Shown one piece after another: positions 1 to 8,860 of a DNA stretch of 64,000 nucleotides. Source of the DNA: Roseivivax sp. GX 12232 (GTDB taxonomy: Bacteria; Pseudomonadota; Alphaproteobacteria; Rhodobacterales; Rhodobacteraceae); the NCBI RefSeq assembly GCF_021272185.1, contig NZ_JAJSEC010000002.1, forward strand, positions 1 through 64,000, read 5' to 3'. The first letter of the stretch is position 1. Every line of letters begins with the position of its first letter. The translations under genes and the position numbers were made by a program. Under the pieces are notes generated by a model. The model had not been told where the DNA came from. It searched no databases and saw nothing but the letters and a program-made list of their open reading frames with translations.

Positions 1-550
1 GGGCGCAAGAGGGCGTGGGTGCCAGCCGAAGGCCCAGGCACCGGCGGTCTATTCAGAGAAAACGGGGTTGAGATCGCGGCTCCCCAACCCATCAGCAAGC
101 CTCGACAGAGGGCGCGCACCGGACCGGGGGTCGGCGCCGCTGAGTTCTGAGCGAGGCGCTTTATGGCAGAAAGGTCAGGACTAGGGGTGAGCTAAGCGCG
201 CCATCCCAAGGAGCGCCGGCCCAAGGGGCCGGTCCGGCGCGCGCCCGGCACCTTCGGTGCTATTCGGGCGCAAGTAGGCGCGGGGTGTTGCCGAACACCC
301 AGGCACCGGCGGTCTGTTCGGCGGAAATCGGGGTGAGGTCGCGGCTCCCCAACTCATCAGCAAGCCTCAACAGAGGGCGCGCACCGGACCGGGGGCCGGC
401 GCTGCTGACCTTTGAGCGAGGTGCTTTATCCCAGCAAGGTCAGGACCAGGGGTGAGCTAAGCACGCCATCCCAAGGAGCGCCGGCCCAAGGGGCCGGTCC
501 GGCGCGCGCCCGGCATCTTCGATGCAATTCGGGCGCAAGAAGGCGCGGGG
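1..550. repeat. Tandem 265-bp structured repeat (2 units plus start of a third)
   Basis: Two consecutive units (1-265 and 266-530) and the first ~20 bases of a third (531-550) share the same order of blocks with an exact 265-bp period: a GGGCGCAAG start, a CACCGGCGGTCT block, CAGAGGGCGCGCACCGG, a GCTTTAT block, GGTGAGCTAAGC, CGCCGGCCCAAGGGGCCGG and a terminal nested hairpin. A truncated relative lies at 38853-39043. Each unit ends in a seven-base stem, GCGCCCG with CGGGCGC, that encloses a second five-base stem with a TTC loop. I see no credible gene. The short open frames across it change between units. Positions 551-613 hold nothing recognisable. Function unknown. Confidence 0.85.
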
Positions 551-613
551 CTATAGGGCGTTCCTCTAAAGGGGATCCGATCACTTTCGCGCCCTCAGCC
601 CCAGCCGCCCCTC

Positions 614-1426
614 TCACCCCACCGTATCCGGCAGCGAGATATTCGCCACCTGCTCGGCGATCGGGTCGGTATGCCCGGGGTCCATGTCGCGCGAGAAATC
701 CTCGCTGCCGTCCAGCGCCACCCAGCCGCCGTCGCGGAAGACCTCGAGGCCCTTGAAGTTGCGCTTGTAGCCCATCTTCGGGCTGCCCGGCACCCAGTAG
801 CCCAGGTAGACGTAAGGCAGCTTCGCCTCCCGCGCGATCTCGATGTGATCGAGGATCATGTAGCCGCCGAGCGACTGCCGGGGCGTGTCGGGCTCGTAGA
901 AGGAATAGACCATCGACAGCCCGTCATCGAGCACATCGGTCAGGCAGACCGCGGTCAGATGGTCGTCGGCGCCGTCGACATATTCGATCACCCGGCTGCG
1001 GATCGGGGTCTCTTCGATCATCGCGGCGAACTCGAAGATGTCCATGTCGGCCATGCCGCCATCGGCGTGGCGGGTGTCGAGGTAGCGGCGGAAGAGGCCG
1101 TATTGCTCCTCGGTGGCCCAGGGGCTGGTGGCGCGGCGCAGCAGGTGGGCGTTGCGCTTCAGCGTGCGGCGCTGGCTTTTCGACGGGGCGAATTTCGACA
1201 CGTCGATCCGCGCCGAAAGGCAGGCCGTGCATTCCGAGCACGACGGCCGGTAGAGCACGTTCTGCGAGCGCCGGAAGCCCTGTTTCGACAGCGAGTCGTT
1301 CAGCCGCTCGGCCTGCGGCCCCTGCAGGGCGGTGAACAGCTTCCGTTCCATCCGCCCCTCGAGATAGGGGCAGGGCTGCGGCGCCGTCACGTAGAATTGC
1401 GGGGCAAGGGGCAGCGTGTGGCGCAT
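614..1426 (-). CDS. bpt: Aspartate/glutamate leucyltransferase (Bpt, N-end rule)
   Basis: Transfers leucine from Leu-tRNA to proteins whose N-terminal residue is Asp or Glu, marking them for ClpS/ClpAP degradation in the cytoplasm. The 270-aa length fits the family. The N-terminal half carries CPYLEGR (residues 19-25) and the cysteine cluster [10 protein letters not shown] (61-70), typical of arginyl/leucyl transferases. The C-terminal half has the GNAT-like segment around [17 protein letters not shown]. The ATG start is followed at once by family-conserved sequence. It is the last gene of the minus-strand group before the repeat array and looks monocistronic, with a 114-bp gap from the RDD gene. 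Arginyltransferase is the older name; leucyl specificity is inferred from the bacterial subfamily. Confidence 0.93.
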   Translation of the reverse strand: MRHTLPLAPQFYVTAPQPCPYLEGRMERKLFTALQGPQAERLNDSLSKQGFRRSQNVLYRPSCSECTACLSARIDVSKFAPSKSQRRTLKRNAHLLRRATSPWATEEQYGLFRRYLDTRHADGGMADMDIFEFAAMIEETPIRSRVIEYVDGADDHLTAVCLTDVLDDGLSMVYSFYEPDTPRQSLGGYMILDHIEIAREAKLPYVYLGYWVPGSPKMGYKRNFKGLEVFRDGGWVALDGSEDFSRDMDPGHTDPIAEQVANISLPDTVG

Positions 1427-1540
1427 GTCGTGAAAGGTTCCGTCCTGCTCAGCCTGTAATCCGGGAAGGTAGCAACGAAACCGGCGCGCGCCAAGGTCTG
1501 ACGCGCGCCTGCAGGGGACCCTTCAACCCGGGCCCGAAGC

Positions 1541-1984
1541 TCAGGCCCGGCGGTTGATCATCACCGTGCCCAGGACCAGGTCGGTCAGGCCCTGGCGGCG
1601 CTCGCTGGTGAGCATCAGGACGATCGAGCCGACCTGCACGATCGCGGTCGAGACCGAGAGCGCGTAGCCCAGCGTGTGGAAGAAGGCGAGCCCGGCGTCG
1701 AGCCGCTGGCCGTAGGCGTCGCGCAGCTCGATCGCCATGGCGCGCATGCCCCAGGTGGCCGAGCCGTGGGCGATGGTGATCCAGCGGTAGAGGAAGCTGA
1801 CCATCAGCCAGACGAGCGGCAGGAAGAACAGCGCGATGCCCAGGGTGAAGACCACCGCCGGGATCACCAGGATCGCCACCAGGATCATGTCGATCACCCA
1901 GGCCAGGAGGCGCTTGGTGGTCACGCTGTCATAGAACTCCGGCTGCGTCACCGGGTCGGGAAGATGGGAGGTTGCGGCGTGCAT
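1541..1984 (-). CDS. RDD family membrane protein
   Basis: A 147-aa inner-membrane protein of the RDD family. The Arg-Asp pair region reads TKRLLAWVIDMILV near residue 23, and a conserved GMRAMAIELRD follows in the second half. Three hydrophobic segments are visible (about residues 28-50, 54-70 and 100-125). RDD proteins have no settled general role; some are Na+/H+ antiporter-like and others are accessory membrane proteins. It is transcribed in the same direction as the DUF2852 gene, 75 bp downstream of it, so co-transcription is possible. Substrate unknown. Confidence 0.85.
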   Translation of the reverse strand: MHAATSHLPDPVTQPEFYDSVTTKRLLAWVIDMILVAILVIPAVVFTLGIALFFLPLVWLMVSFLYRWITIAHGSATWGMRAMAIELRDAYGQRLDAGLAFFHTLGYALSVSTAIVQVGSIVLMLTSERRQGLTDLVLGTVMINRRA

Positions 1985-2059
1985 GGGTCTGTCTCTCGGT
2001 CGGTCACTGTCCGGGCGGGCGGGGTCACGGGGCCCATATGGGCCCCGCGGGCGGCATTG

Positions 2060-2482
2060 TCAGGAGGCGGTCTCGCCCTCGTCGTCGCGGGCGCGGGTGT
2101 CGCGCTCCTTCATGAACTCGTCGAACTCGGCCTTGTCGCGGGCCTCGCGCAGGCGGCGCAGGAAGCTCTCGAACTCGGCCTGTTCATGCTCGAGCCGGCG
2201 GAGGGTCTCCTCCTTGTAGGCGTCGAAGGCGCTGTTGCCCGAGGGCTTCATGGCCGAGAAGGCGCGGCGCGAGGCCGAGGAACGGCGGGACGAACAGGAA
2301 AACATGCGTTTGCTCCAGATCATATAGGCGAGAAGCGCGAGCCCGAGGGGCCAGAAAAGGACGAAACCTGCGATCATGGCGACGATCCAGGCGCCTTTGC
2401 CCCTGGCGTCGAGCCAGGCTTCCGCGCGGCTCAGCCAGCCTGCGGTGGCGGGCAGGGTGCTTGATTGGGCGACGGTGCTCAT
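2060..2482 (-). CDS. DUF2852 domain protein
   Basis: A 140-aa protein with one membrane segment (about 32-55, WIVAMIAGFVLFWPLGLALL), then a basic Ser/Arg-rich stretch and a charged helical region (FDAYKEETLRRLEHEQ, then EFESFLRRLREARDKAEFDEF), the standard layout of DUF2852. The family is widespread in alphaproteobacteria and has no assigned function. The gene has a good ribosome site (AAGGAG) and two palindromic operator-like sites upstream (2522-2540 and 2581-2599), so it is probably regulated. The RDD gene follows and may share the transcript. Confidence 0.88.
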   Translation of the reverse strand: MSTVAQSSTLPATAGWLSRAEAWLDARGKGAWIVAMIAGFVLFWPLGLALLAYMIWSKRMFSCSSRRSSASRRAFSAMKPSGNSAFDAYKEETLRRLEHEQAEFESFLRRLREARDKAEFDEFMKERDTRARDDEGETAS

Positions 2483-2521
2483 TTGGGTCTCCTTGGGTTG
2501 CGGCGGTATCGCGGGGACGTG

Positions 2522-2540
2522 ATGTGAATGTCTTTCACAT
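2522..2540. promoter_or_regulatory. Palindromic operator candidate 1 upstream of DUF2852 gene
   Basis: Perfect inverted repeat ATGTGAA-5-TTCACAT, 40 bp upstream of the DUF2852 start codon. A near-copy lies 59 bp further upstream. The binding protein is unknown; the site is not a match to FnrL, CtrA or LexA boxes. Confidence 0.55.
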
Positions 2541-2580
2541 TACTTCAGATCGGAACGCGAACCCGCGCTTTCAAGGGGCG

Positions 2581-2599
2581 ATGTGAATGAGCTTTACAT
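2581..2599. promoter_or_regulatory. Palindromic operator candidate 2 upstream of DUF2852 gene
   Basis: ATGTGAA-5-TTTACAT, one mismatch from the perfect site at 2522-2540 and with the same 5-bp spacer. Two such sites in an otherwise GC-rich gap suggest cooperative binding of one regulator. Confidence 0.5.
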
Positions 2600-2617
2600 T
2601 TTTTCGGTGCAGGTCGC

Positions 2618-2670
2618 GCCCGGGGCCGGAAAACCCCGGAAAATAAACCCCGGAAAACCGCGCCCCGGGC
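2618..2670. repeat. Long inverted repeat enclosing CCGGAAAA repeats, 3' of ybaK
   Basis: Nine-base arms GCCCGGGGC (2618-2626) and GCCCCGGGC (2662-2670) enclose three CCGGAAAA units. It sits directly after the stop of the YbaK gene. It could fold in that gene's transcript, but no U-run follows the stem, so a classical terminator is not claimed. Confidence 0.35.
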
Positions 2671-2673
2671 CGC

Positions 2674-3141
2674 TCAGAGGGTGAAATCCGCCTCCTCGGC
2701 GCCTGTCAGTTCGGGCAGGCGGGCGCTTTCGATGCGCACCACGTGGCGCGGGGTGCCGGCGGCGGCCCAGGCGGCCTCGAACTCCAGGAGCCGCGGGTCG
2801 ATCCAGGCCCGGATCGGGTTCAGATGCCCCACCGGGGCGACGCCGCCGATGGCAAAGCCGGTCTGCGCCCGGATCAGCGCCGCATCGGCCTTGCCCAGGG
2901 GCTCGCCCGCCAGGCCTGAGGCCTTCTCGGCGTCGACCCGGTTGCCGCCCGCGGTCAGGAACAGCACCGCCGCGCCGCTTTCCTCGGCGCGGAAGATGAT
3001 CGACTTGGCGATCTGGTCGATCTCGCAGCCCACCGAAGAGGCCGCCTCGGCCGCCGTTCGGGCCTGGCCGACCTCGCGAATCTCGGGCTCCAGTCCCGCC
3101 GCTTCCAAGGCCGCGCGCACGCGCTTGAGGCTCTTGCTCAT
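2674..3141 (-). CDS. YbaK/EbsC-type aminoacyl-tRNA deacylase
   Basis: A 155-aa single-domain protein of the YbaK/ProX editing family, which hydrolyses mischarged aminoacyl-tRNA in trans. Family signatures are the conserved lysine segment CEIDQIAKSIIFRAE, the LTAGGNRVDAEKA loop, and the late GFAIGGVAPVGH motif. Length equals the normal stand-alone form, and the ATG start gives the usual short N-terminus. The gene is divergent from glnE with a 128-bp spacer that should hold both promoters. Which mischarged tRNA it acts on (Cys-tRNA-Pro, Ala-tRNA-Pro or another) cannot be read from the sequence. Confidence 0.88.
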   Translation of the reverse strand: MSKSLKRVRAALEAAGLEPEIREVGQARTAAEAASSVGCEIDQIAKSIIFRAEESGAAVLFLTAGGNRVDAEKASGLAGEPLGKADAALIRAQTGFAIGGVAPVGHLNPIRAWIDPRLLEFEAAWAAAGTPRHVVRIESARLPELTGAEEADFTL

Positions 3142-3269
3142 CTGCCGATGCCCTCCCGTCCTGTCCGTTCCGATGGCTGGCGCGGACGAGACAGGATCGC
3201 CGCGGGATGTGCAAGCCGGGGGCGCTTCGGGCCATTGCGCTCGGGCCGGTCTCGTGACCAGATCGGCCC

Positions 3270-6050
3270 ATGTCCTTCGATGCCCGCATGACCCGCTGTC
3301 CCCGACCCTATGACCCCGAACAGGGCGCCGAGGCGCGCGCCGCCGCGCCCTGGGCCGCGGGCGGCATGGGTGAGCTGATCGCCGGGGCGGGCGGCACCGC
3401 GCCTTACCTCGGCACGCTGATCCAGCGCGAGGGCGCCTGGCTCGAAGGCGCGGCCGAAAACCCCGAGGCGGCGATCGAGACGCTCTTCGAGGCGCTGCGC
3501 GCCGGGCCCGTCGAGAGCCGCCCGAGCGATTTGCGCGAGGCCAAGCGGCGGGTGGCGCTCTTGACCGCGCTGGCCGACCTCGGCGGGGTCTGGCCGCTCG
3601 AGACGGTGACCGCGACGCTGACGCGCTTTGCCGATCTCTCGGTGCAGCTCGCGCTCGAGGCCACGGTCGGCGCCGAGATCCGGCGGGGCAAGCTGCCCGG
3701 CGCGACCGAGGAGGACATCCCCGAGGCCGGCGGCATGGTGGCGCTGGCCATGGGCAAGATGGGCGCGCATGAGCTGAACTATTCCTCGGACATCGACCTG
3801 ATCTGCCTTTTCGACGAGACCCGCTTTGCGCCCGAGGATTTCCACGAGGCGCGGGCCAGCCTGGTGCGGGCGACGCGCAAGATGTGCCAGATGCTCTCGG
3901 ATCTGACTGGCGAGGGCTATGTCTTCCGCACCGACCTGCGGCTTCGTCCCGACCCGGCGGTGACGCCGGTCTGCATGGCCATGGAGGCGGCGGAACATTA
4001 CTACGAGAGCCTCGGCCGCACCTGGGAACGCGCGGCCTATATCAAGGCCCGGCCCGCGGCGGGCGACCTCAAGGCGGGCGCGACATTCCTCGAGACGCTG
4101 CGCCCCTTCGTCTGGCGGCGGCACCTCGATTTCGCGGCGATCCAGGACGCCCACGACATGCGGCTCAGGATCCGCAAGCACAAGGGGCAGGGCAAGCGCA
4201 TCGCGCTCGAGGGCCACGACATGAAGCTGGGCCGCGGCGGCATCCGCGAGATCGAGTTCTTCACCCAGACCCAGCAGATCATCGCCGGGGGCCGCGACCC
4301 GGACCTGCGCGTGCAGGGCACCGTCGCGGGCATGGCACGGCTCGCCGAAAAGGGCTGGATTCCCGAGGCCAGCGCCGAGACGCTCACCGGCCATTACCGC
4401 GCCCATCGCGAGATCGAGCACCGGGTGCAGATGATGAACGACGCGCAGACGCATCTCCTGCCGACGAACGACGAGGGATTCGGGCGGCTTGCGGCGCTTT
4501 GTGACAAGGATGTCAGTGAGTTGCGGAGTGATATTCGTGCGAGACTCGAAGAGACCCACGCCACGACCGAGGGCTTCTTCGCCCCCGATGCGCCCAGCGA
4601 AGGCGTGGTGGAGCCGGACTTCGGCGCGGGCATCACGGAGCGCTGGCCCAGCTATCCGGCGCTGCGCTCCTCGCGCGCGGTGGCGATCTTCAACCGGCTG
4701 AAGCCGGACATCCTCGCCCGGCTGCAATGCGCCGCGCGCCCCGAAGAGGCGCTGGCGGCTTTCGACGGCTTCCTCGAGGGGCTTCCGGCGGGCGTGCAGC
4801 TTTTCTCGCTGTTTGAGGCCAACCCCCAGCTCATCGACCTTCTGGTCGATATTGTCGCGACTTCCCCGGACCTTGCGCGGTATCTTTCACGTAACGCTGG
4901 AGTTTTCGACGCGGTGATCGGCGGGGATTTCTTTGCAGATTGGCCGGGGCTCGAGGCGCTGAAAGCCTCGCTGCAGGAGACGCTGGAGCGCGAGGGCGAC
5001 TACGAGCGGCGGCTCGACGCGGCGCGGCGCTGGGGCAAGGAATGGCACTTCCGCACCGGCGTGCATCTGCTGCGGGGCCTCGCCACCGCCGAGGAGGCCG
5101 CCGCGCAATATGCCGAGATCGCCGAGGCCTCGCTCTCGGGGCTCATGCCCTATGTGGTCGAGGATTTCGCCCGCCGCTACGGCCAGCCGCCGGGCAAGGG
5201 CGCGGTGGTCCTGGGCATGGGCTCGCTCGGTGCCGGGCGGCTGCATGCGCGGTCGGACCTCGATGTGATCGTCATCTACGACCCCGACGGCATCGAGGCC
5301 TCGGACGGCAAAAAGTCCCTGTCCTCAAGGGCCTATTACGCGCGGCTCACCCAGGCGCTGGTGGCCGCCGTGACCGCGCCCATGGCCGAGGGGCGGCTCT
5401 ACGAGATGGACATGCGGCTGCGCCCCTCGGGCAACCAGGGGCCGGTCGCGACCTCGCTGGCCTCCTTCCGCAGCTACCAGACCGAGGAGGCCTGGACCTG
5501 GGAACACCTGGCGCTGACCCGCGCCCGCCCGGTTGCGGGCGAGCCGGCGCTGGCCCAAGAGGTCTCGGAGTTCCGCCAGGCGCTCCTGGCCGAGCCGCGC
5601 GACCGCGCCAAGGTGCTGGGCGAGCTGGCCGAGATGCGCAGCCGCATCGCCGCGGCCAAGGGCACCGGCGCCACCTGGGACGTGAAGATCGGCCGTGGCC
5701 GGATGCAGGAGATCGAGCTTCTGGCCCAGGCCGCGGCGCTTCTGTCGGAACACACGCCCGAGCGCATCGACGCGGCCCTCTCGGAGGCCGAGCGCATCGG
5801 CATGATCGCCCCGGGTGAGGGCGACACGCTTTGCGCGGCCTATGACCTGTTCTGGGCGCTCCAGATCGGCGGGCGGCTGGTCTCGGACGGGGCCTTCGAC
5901 CCCGAGGAGGCCGGCGGCGGCGCGCGGGCCTTGCTGTCGCGGCTGACCGGGGCCGAGGACATGGCCGCGCTCGGCGCGCTTCTGGAAGAGAAAGGCGCCG
6001 AGGCCGGAGCGATCATCGACCGGGCACTCGGACAGGAGGAGGGCGCATGA
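3270..6050 (+). CDS. glnE: Bifunctional glutamine synthetase adenylyltransferase/deadenylase
   Basis: Adds AMP to and removes it from glutamine synthetase in response to PII, setting nitrogen assimilation. The 926-aa protein has the two nucleotidyltransferase domains expected. The N-terminal deadenylase carries NYSSDIDLICLFDE (about 170-183) and the C-terminal adenylylase carries MGSLGAGRLHARSDLDVIVIYD (about 648-669), both with the paired catalytic aspartates. Each is followed by its regulatory helical domain, for example GRGGIREIEFFTQ and GRGRMQEIELLAQ. It is slightly shorter than enterobacterial GlnE but normal for alphaproteobacteria. The next gene starts inside its stop codon (ATGA), so the two are translationally coupled. 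Confidence 0.96.
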   Translation: MSFDARMTRCPRPYDPEQGAEARAAAPWAAGGMGELIAGAGGTAPYLGTLIQREGAWLEGAAENPEAAIETLFEALRAGPVESRPSDLREAKRRVALLTALADLGGVWPLETVTATLTRFADLSVQLALEATVGAEIRRGKLPGATEEDIPEAGGMVALAMGKMGAHELNYSSDIDLICLFDETRFAPEDFHEARASLVRATRKMCQMLSDLTGEGYVFRTDLRLRPDPAVTPVCMAMEAAEHYYESLGRTWERAAYIKARPAAGDLKAGATFLETLRPFVWRRHLDFAAIQDAHDMRLRIRKHKGQGKRIALEGHDMKLGRGGIREIEFFTQTQQIIAGGRDPDLRVQGTVAGMARLAEKGWIPEASAETLTGHYRAHREIEHRVQMMNDAQTHLLPTNDEGFGRLAALCDKDVSELRSDIRARLEETHATTEGFFAPDAPSEGVVEPDFGAGITERWPSYPALRSSRAVAIFNRLKPDILARLQCAARPEEALAAFDGFLEGLPAGVQLFSLFEANPQLIDLLVDIVATSPDLARYLSRNAGVFDAVIGGDFFADWPGLEALKASLQETLEREGDYERRLDAARRWGKEWHFRTGVHLLRGLATAEEAAAQYAEIAEASLSGLMPYVVEDFARRYGQPPGKGAVVLGMGSLGAGRLHARSDLDVIVIYDPDGIEASDGKKSLSSRAYYARLTQALVAAVTAPMAEGRLYEMDMRLRPSGNQGPVATSLASFRSYQTEEAWTWEHLALTRARPVAGEPALAQEVSEFRQALLAEPRDRAKVLGELAEMRSRIAAAKGTGATWDVKIGRGRMQEIELLAQAAALLSEHTPERIDAALSEAERIGMIAPGEGDTLCAAYDLFWALQIGGRLVSDGAFDPEEAGGGARALLSRLTGAEDMAALGALLEEKGAEAGAIIDRALGQEEGA

Positions 6051-6313
6051 GCCAGGAGATGGACCCCAAGGGCCTCATCCGCGAGGCCTATCGCATCGAG
6101 GGCATCACGCTCGAGGATTGCCGGACGATCTTCCTCGACTGGGCGCTCGGCCTGCCGCTCGAGGCCGACAACGGCGCCGCCATCAGGGCCATGCTGGAGC
6201 GCTACGGCGACCCGGAACACCCGATGACGCAGGTCTTGCGGGAAGGGCTCAGCGGGCTGCAGAGCCCCCGTCGCCGGGGCGGCTGGCGGGGCCGCAGCCG
6301 CTCACGGCACTAG
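6047..6313 (+). CDS. Small conserved protein coupled to glnE
   Basis: An 88-aa acidic-to-basic protein of unknown function. The start ATG overlaps the glnE stop (ATGA), which supports it as a real translated gene. It has an acidic helical body (EAYRIEGITLEDCRTIFLDWAL, LEADNGAAIRAML, HPMTQVLREGL) and a basic tail rich in Arg and Gly. No membrane segment or known domain is visible. I infer conservation in Rhodobacteraceae next to glnE, but that needs a homology search. Its stop codon lies in a CTAG shared with the eda stop on the other strand. Confidence 0.7.
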   Translation: MSQEMDPKGLIREAYRIEGITLEDCRTIFLDWALGLPLEADNGAAIRAMLERYGDPEHPMTQVLREGLSGLQSPRRRGGWRGRSRSRH

Positions 6314-6954
6314 CGCGCCAGCGCCGCCGCTTCGCGGGCCAGTTCGGTGATCCCGGCCCAGTCGCCGGCCTCCATCTTGTCCTTCGGCGCCACCCAGGAG
6401 CCGCCGACGCAGAGCGTGTTCGACAGGCCCAGGTAGTCCGGCGCATTGGCCAGCGAGACGCCGCCCGTGGGGCAGAACCGCACCTGCGGCAGGGGCGCGC
6501 CGATGGCCTTCAGCGCCTTGGCGCCGCCGTTGGCCTCGGCGGGGAAGAACTTCTGCACGGTGTAGCCGCGTTCGAGAAGCCGCATGACCTCGGTCGAGGT
6601 GGCCGCGCCGGGCAGGAGCGGCAGGTCGCGCGCCTCGCAGGCGTCGAGGATCGCCTCGGTCGCGCCGGGCGAGACGCCGAAGCGCGCCCCGGCGGTCACC
6701 GCGGCCTCCACGTCGGTCGGCGACAGGAGCGTGCCCGCGCCCACGACGCCGCCTTCGACCTGGGCCATCTCGGTGATCGCCTCGAGCGCCACGGGCGTGC
6801 GCAGCGTCACCTCGAGGACCGGCAGGCCGCCGGCGACCAGCGCCTCGGCCAGGGGCTTGGCATGGGCCAGGTCGTCGATCACCAGGACCGGGATGACGGG
6901 GGCCAGGCGGCAGAGGTCTTCGGAGGCGGCGCTGGCATCGGCGGGTGTGATCAT
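6310..6954 (-). CDS. eda: KDPG/KHG aldolase
   Basis: Cleaves 2-keto-3-deoxy-6-phosphogluconate to pyruvate and glyceraldehyde-3-phosphate, the last step of the Entner-Doudoroff pathway. At 214 aa it has full family length. The catalytic Glu sits in LEVTLRT (about 46-52), the Schiff-base Lys135 in QKFFPAE, and the phosphate-binding FCPTGGV follows. It is the second gene of the edd-eda operon with a 54-bp gap. Its TAG stop overlaps the stop of the convergent small gene in a four-base CTAG. Regulation is through the edd promoter. Confidence 0.96.
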   Translation of the reverse strand: MITPADASAASEDLCRLAPVIPVLVIDDLAHAKPLAEALVAGGLPVLEVTLRTPVALEAITEMAQVEGGVVGAGTLLSPTDVEAAVTAGARFGVSPGATEAILDACEARDLPLLPGAATSTEVMRLLERGYTVQKFFPAEANGGAKALKAIGAPLPQVRFCPTGGVSLANAPDYLGLSNTLCVGGSWVAPKDKMEAGDWAGITELAREAAALAR

Positions 6955-7008
6955 GGGTCAGTCGCTTTTCTGGGTGTCGTCAGGATAGAGGGCGGAGGGC
7001 GGCGTGGG

Positions 7009-8814
7009 TCAGACCACTACGGCCGCGCCGTTCGAGGAAAGCCCGCAGTTCTCGCGGAAGGCGGCGAAGAGCTCGCGCCCGACGCCATGGCCGTTGTCGG
7101 AGAGGTCCGGCGTCGCGGCCTCGCGGCTGTCGAAATCGGGCGCCAGGCAGGTGATCTCGCCATTGGTGGCATCGACGCGGATCATGTCGCCGTCGCGCAC
7201 CCGCGCCAGGGGGCCGCCCTTGGCCGCCTCGGGGGCGATATGGATGCAGGAGGGCACCTTGCCCGAGGCGCCGGACATGCGCCCGTCGGTGACCAGCGCC
7301 ACCTTGAGCCCGCGGTCCTGCAGGACCGCCAGCGTCGGCGTCAGCGAATGCAGCTCGGGCATGCCGTTGGCCGAGGGGCCCTGGAAGCGCACCACGACGA
7401 TCGTGTCCTCGGTGAACTCGCCGGCCTTGAAGGCGTCCTTGACCTGCTGCTGGTCCTGGAAGACCCGGGCCTTGGCCTCGATCACGTGGCGCGAGGGGTC
7501 GACCGCCGAGGTCTTCATCATTCCGTGGCCGAGATTGCCGCGGAGCTGCTGCAGCCCGCCGGTCTTCTGGAAGGGATCGGTGGCGGGGCGCAGGATCTTG
7601 TCGTTCTGCGTCGTCCCGGCGCCGGGGGCATAGACCACGCGGCCTTCCTCGAGCTTCGGCTCCTGGGTGTAGAGCGACAGCCCGTCGCCCGCGACGGTCT
7701 TGACCTCGTCGTGCAGGAGCCCCGCCGAGAGCAGCTCTCCGATCATGTAGGACAGCCCGCCCGCGGCGTGGAAATGGTTCACGTCCGCCAGGCCGTTCGG
7801 ATAGACCTTCGCCATGAGCGGCACGACGTTGGAAATCTCGTCGAAGTCGTCGAGCTCGAGCTCGATCCCCGCCGCGCGGGCCATGGCGGGCAGGTGCAGC
7901 ACCAGGTTGGTCGAGCCGCCGGTGGCCATCAGCCCGACGATGCCGTTCACGAAGGCCTTGGCGTCCAGCACGTCGCAGACCGGGCGGTAGTCGTTGCCAA
8001 GCGCGGTGATCTCGGCGGCGCGTTCGGTGCCCGCCACGGTCAGCGCCTCGCGGAGCGGCGTGCCCGGGTTCACGAAGGAGGCGCCGGGCAGGTGCAGGCC
8101 CATGAACTCCATTAGCATCTGGTTGGAGTTCGCGGTGCCGTAGAAGGTGCAGGTCCCGGGCCCATGATAAGAGGCCATCTCGGCCTCCATCAGCTTGTCG
8201 CGGCCGACTTCGCCCGCGGCGAACTGCTGGCGCACCTTGGCTTTCTCGTCGTTGGGCAGGCCCGAGGTCATCGGCCCGGCGGGCAGGAAGATGCCCGGGA
8301 TGTAGCCGAAGGTGGCCGCGGCCATGACGAGGCCCGGCACGATCTTGTCGCAGACCCCGAGGTAAAGCGCGCTGTCGAAGGTGTTGTGCGAGAGCGCCAC
8401 GCCCGCGGCCAGCGCGATCACGTCGCGGGAGAAGAGCGACAGCTCCATGCCGACCTGGCCCTGGGTGACGCCGTCGCACATCGCGGGCACGCCGCCGGCG
8501 ACCTGGGCGGTGGCACCGGCCTCGCGGGCGGCGGCGCGGATCACGTCGGGGAAGCGCTCGAAGGGCTGATGCGCCGAGAGCATGTCGTTGTAGGCGGTCA
8601 CGATGCCGATGTTGGGGCTGCGGCCGCTCGCCAGCGCGTCCTTGTCGCCGGCCATGGCGGCATAGGCATGGGCCTGGTTGCCGCAAGACAGATGCGCCCG
8701 GCGCGGGCCTTCCTCGGCGGCGCGGCGCATGCGGTCGAGATAGGTGGCGCGGCGCGTCTCGGAGCGTTCCTCGATGCGGTCGGTGACCTTGGCGATGGTG
8801 GCGTTGAGAGCCAT
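7009..8814 (-). CDS. edd: Phosphogluconate dehydratase
   Basis: Dehydrates 6-phosphogluconate to KDPG, the first specific step of the Entner-Doudoroff pathway, using a [4Fe-4S] cluster. From the ATG at 8814 the protein has 601 aa, the usual Edd length; upstream in-frame codons give non-family sequence and are ignored. Cluster and substrate segments are recognisable: [11 protein letters not shown] near residue 60, [15 protein letters not shown] near 115, [10 protein letters not shown] in the next third, and [15 protein letters not shown] in the C-terminal half. A GGGAAAGGA ribosome site precedes the start. It is the first gene of the edd-eda operon and has a LacI-type palindrome in its promoter. 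Confidence 0.96.
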   Translation of the reverse strand: MALNATIAKVTDRIEERSETRRATYLDRMRRAAEEGPRRAHLSCGNQAHAYAAMAGDKDALASGRSPNIGIVTAYNDMLSAHQPFERFPDVIRAAAREAGATAQVAGGVPAMCDGVTQGQVGMELSLFSRDVIALAAGVALSHNTFDSALYLGVCDKIVPGLVMAAATFGYIPGIFLPAGPMTSGLPNDEKAKVRQQFAAGEVGRDKLMEAEMASYHGPGTCTFYGTANSNQMLMEFMGLHLPGASFVNPGTPLREALTVAGTERAAEITALGNDYRPVCDVLDAKAFVNGIVGLMATGGSTNLVLHLPAMARAAGIELELDDFDEISNVVPLMAKVYPNGLADVNHFHAAGGLSYMIGELLSAGLLHDEVKTVAGDGLSLYTQEPKLEEGRVVYAPGAGTTQNDKILRPATDPFQKTGGLQQLRGNLGHGMMKTSAVDPSRHVIEAKARVFQDQQQVKDAFKAGEFTEDTIVVVRFQGPSANGMPELHSLTPTLAVLQDRGLKVALVTDGRMSGASGKVPSCIHIAPEAAKGGPLARVRDGDMIRVDATNGEITCLAPDFDSREAATPDLSDNGHGVGRELFAAFRENCGLSSNGAAVVV

Positions 8815-8860
8815 GGCGCGTCCTTTCCCGTCGTCTCTGGGAGCTGTGGTCCTTGCCGGT

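Noticed and set aside
1-550. Possible insertion sequence or rRNA flank
   Set aside because: No transposase, no target-site duplication or terminal inverted repeats visible, and no rRNA sequence.
412-756. Similar peptides read from the repeat at 412-756 and at 38628-39047 (both contain a GAPAQ-like/APAQGAGPARARHLRC segment)
   Set aside because: Similarity follows from the nucleotide repeat itself. There is no ribosome site, the frame leaves the repeat into unrelated DNA, and the tandem unit at 1-265 does not keep the frame.
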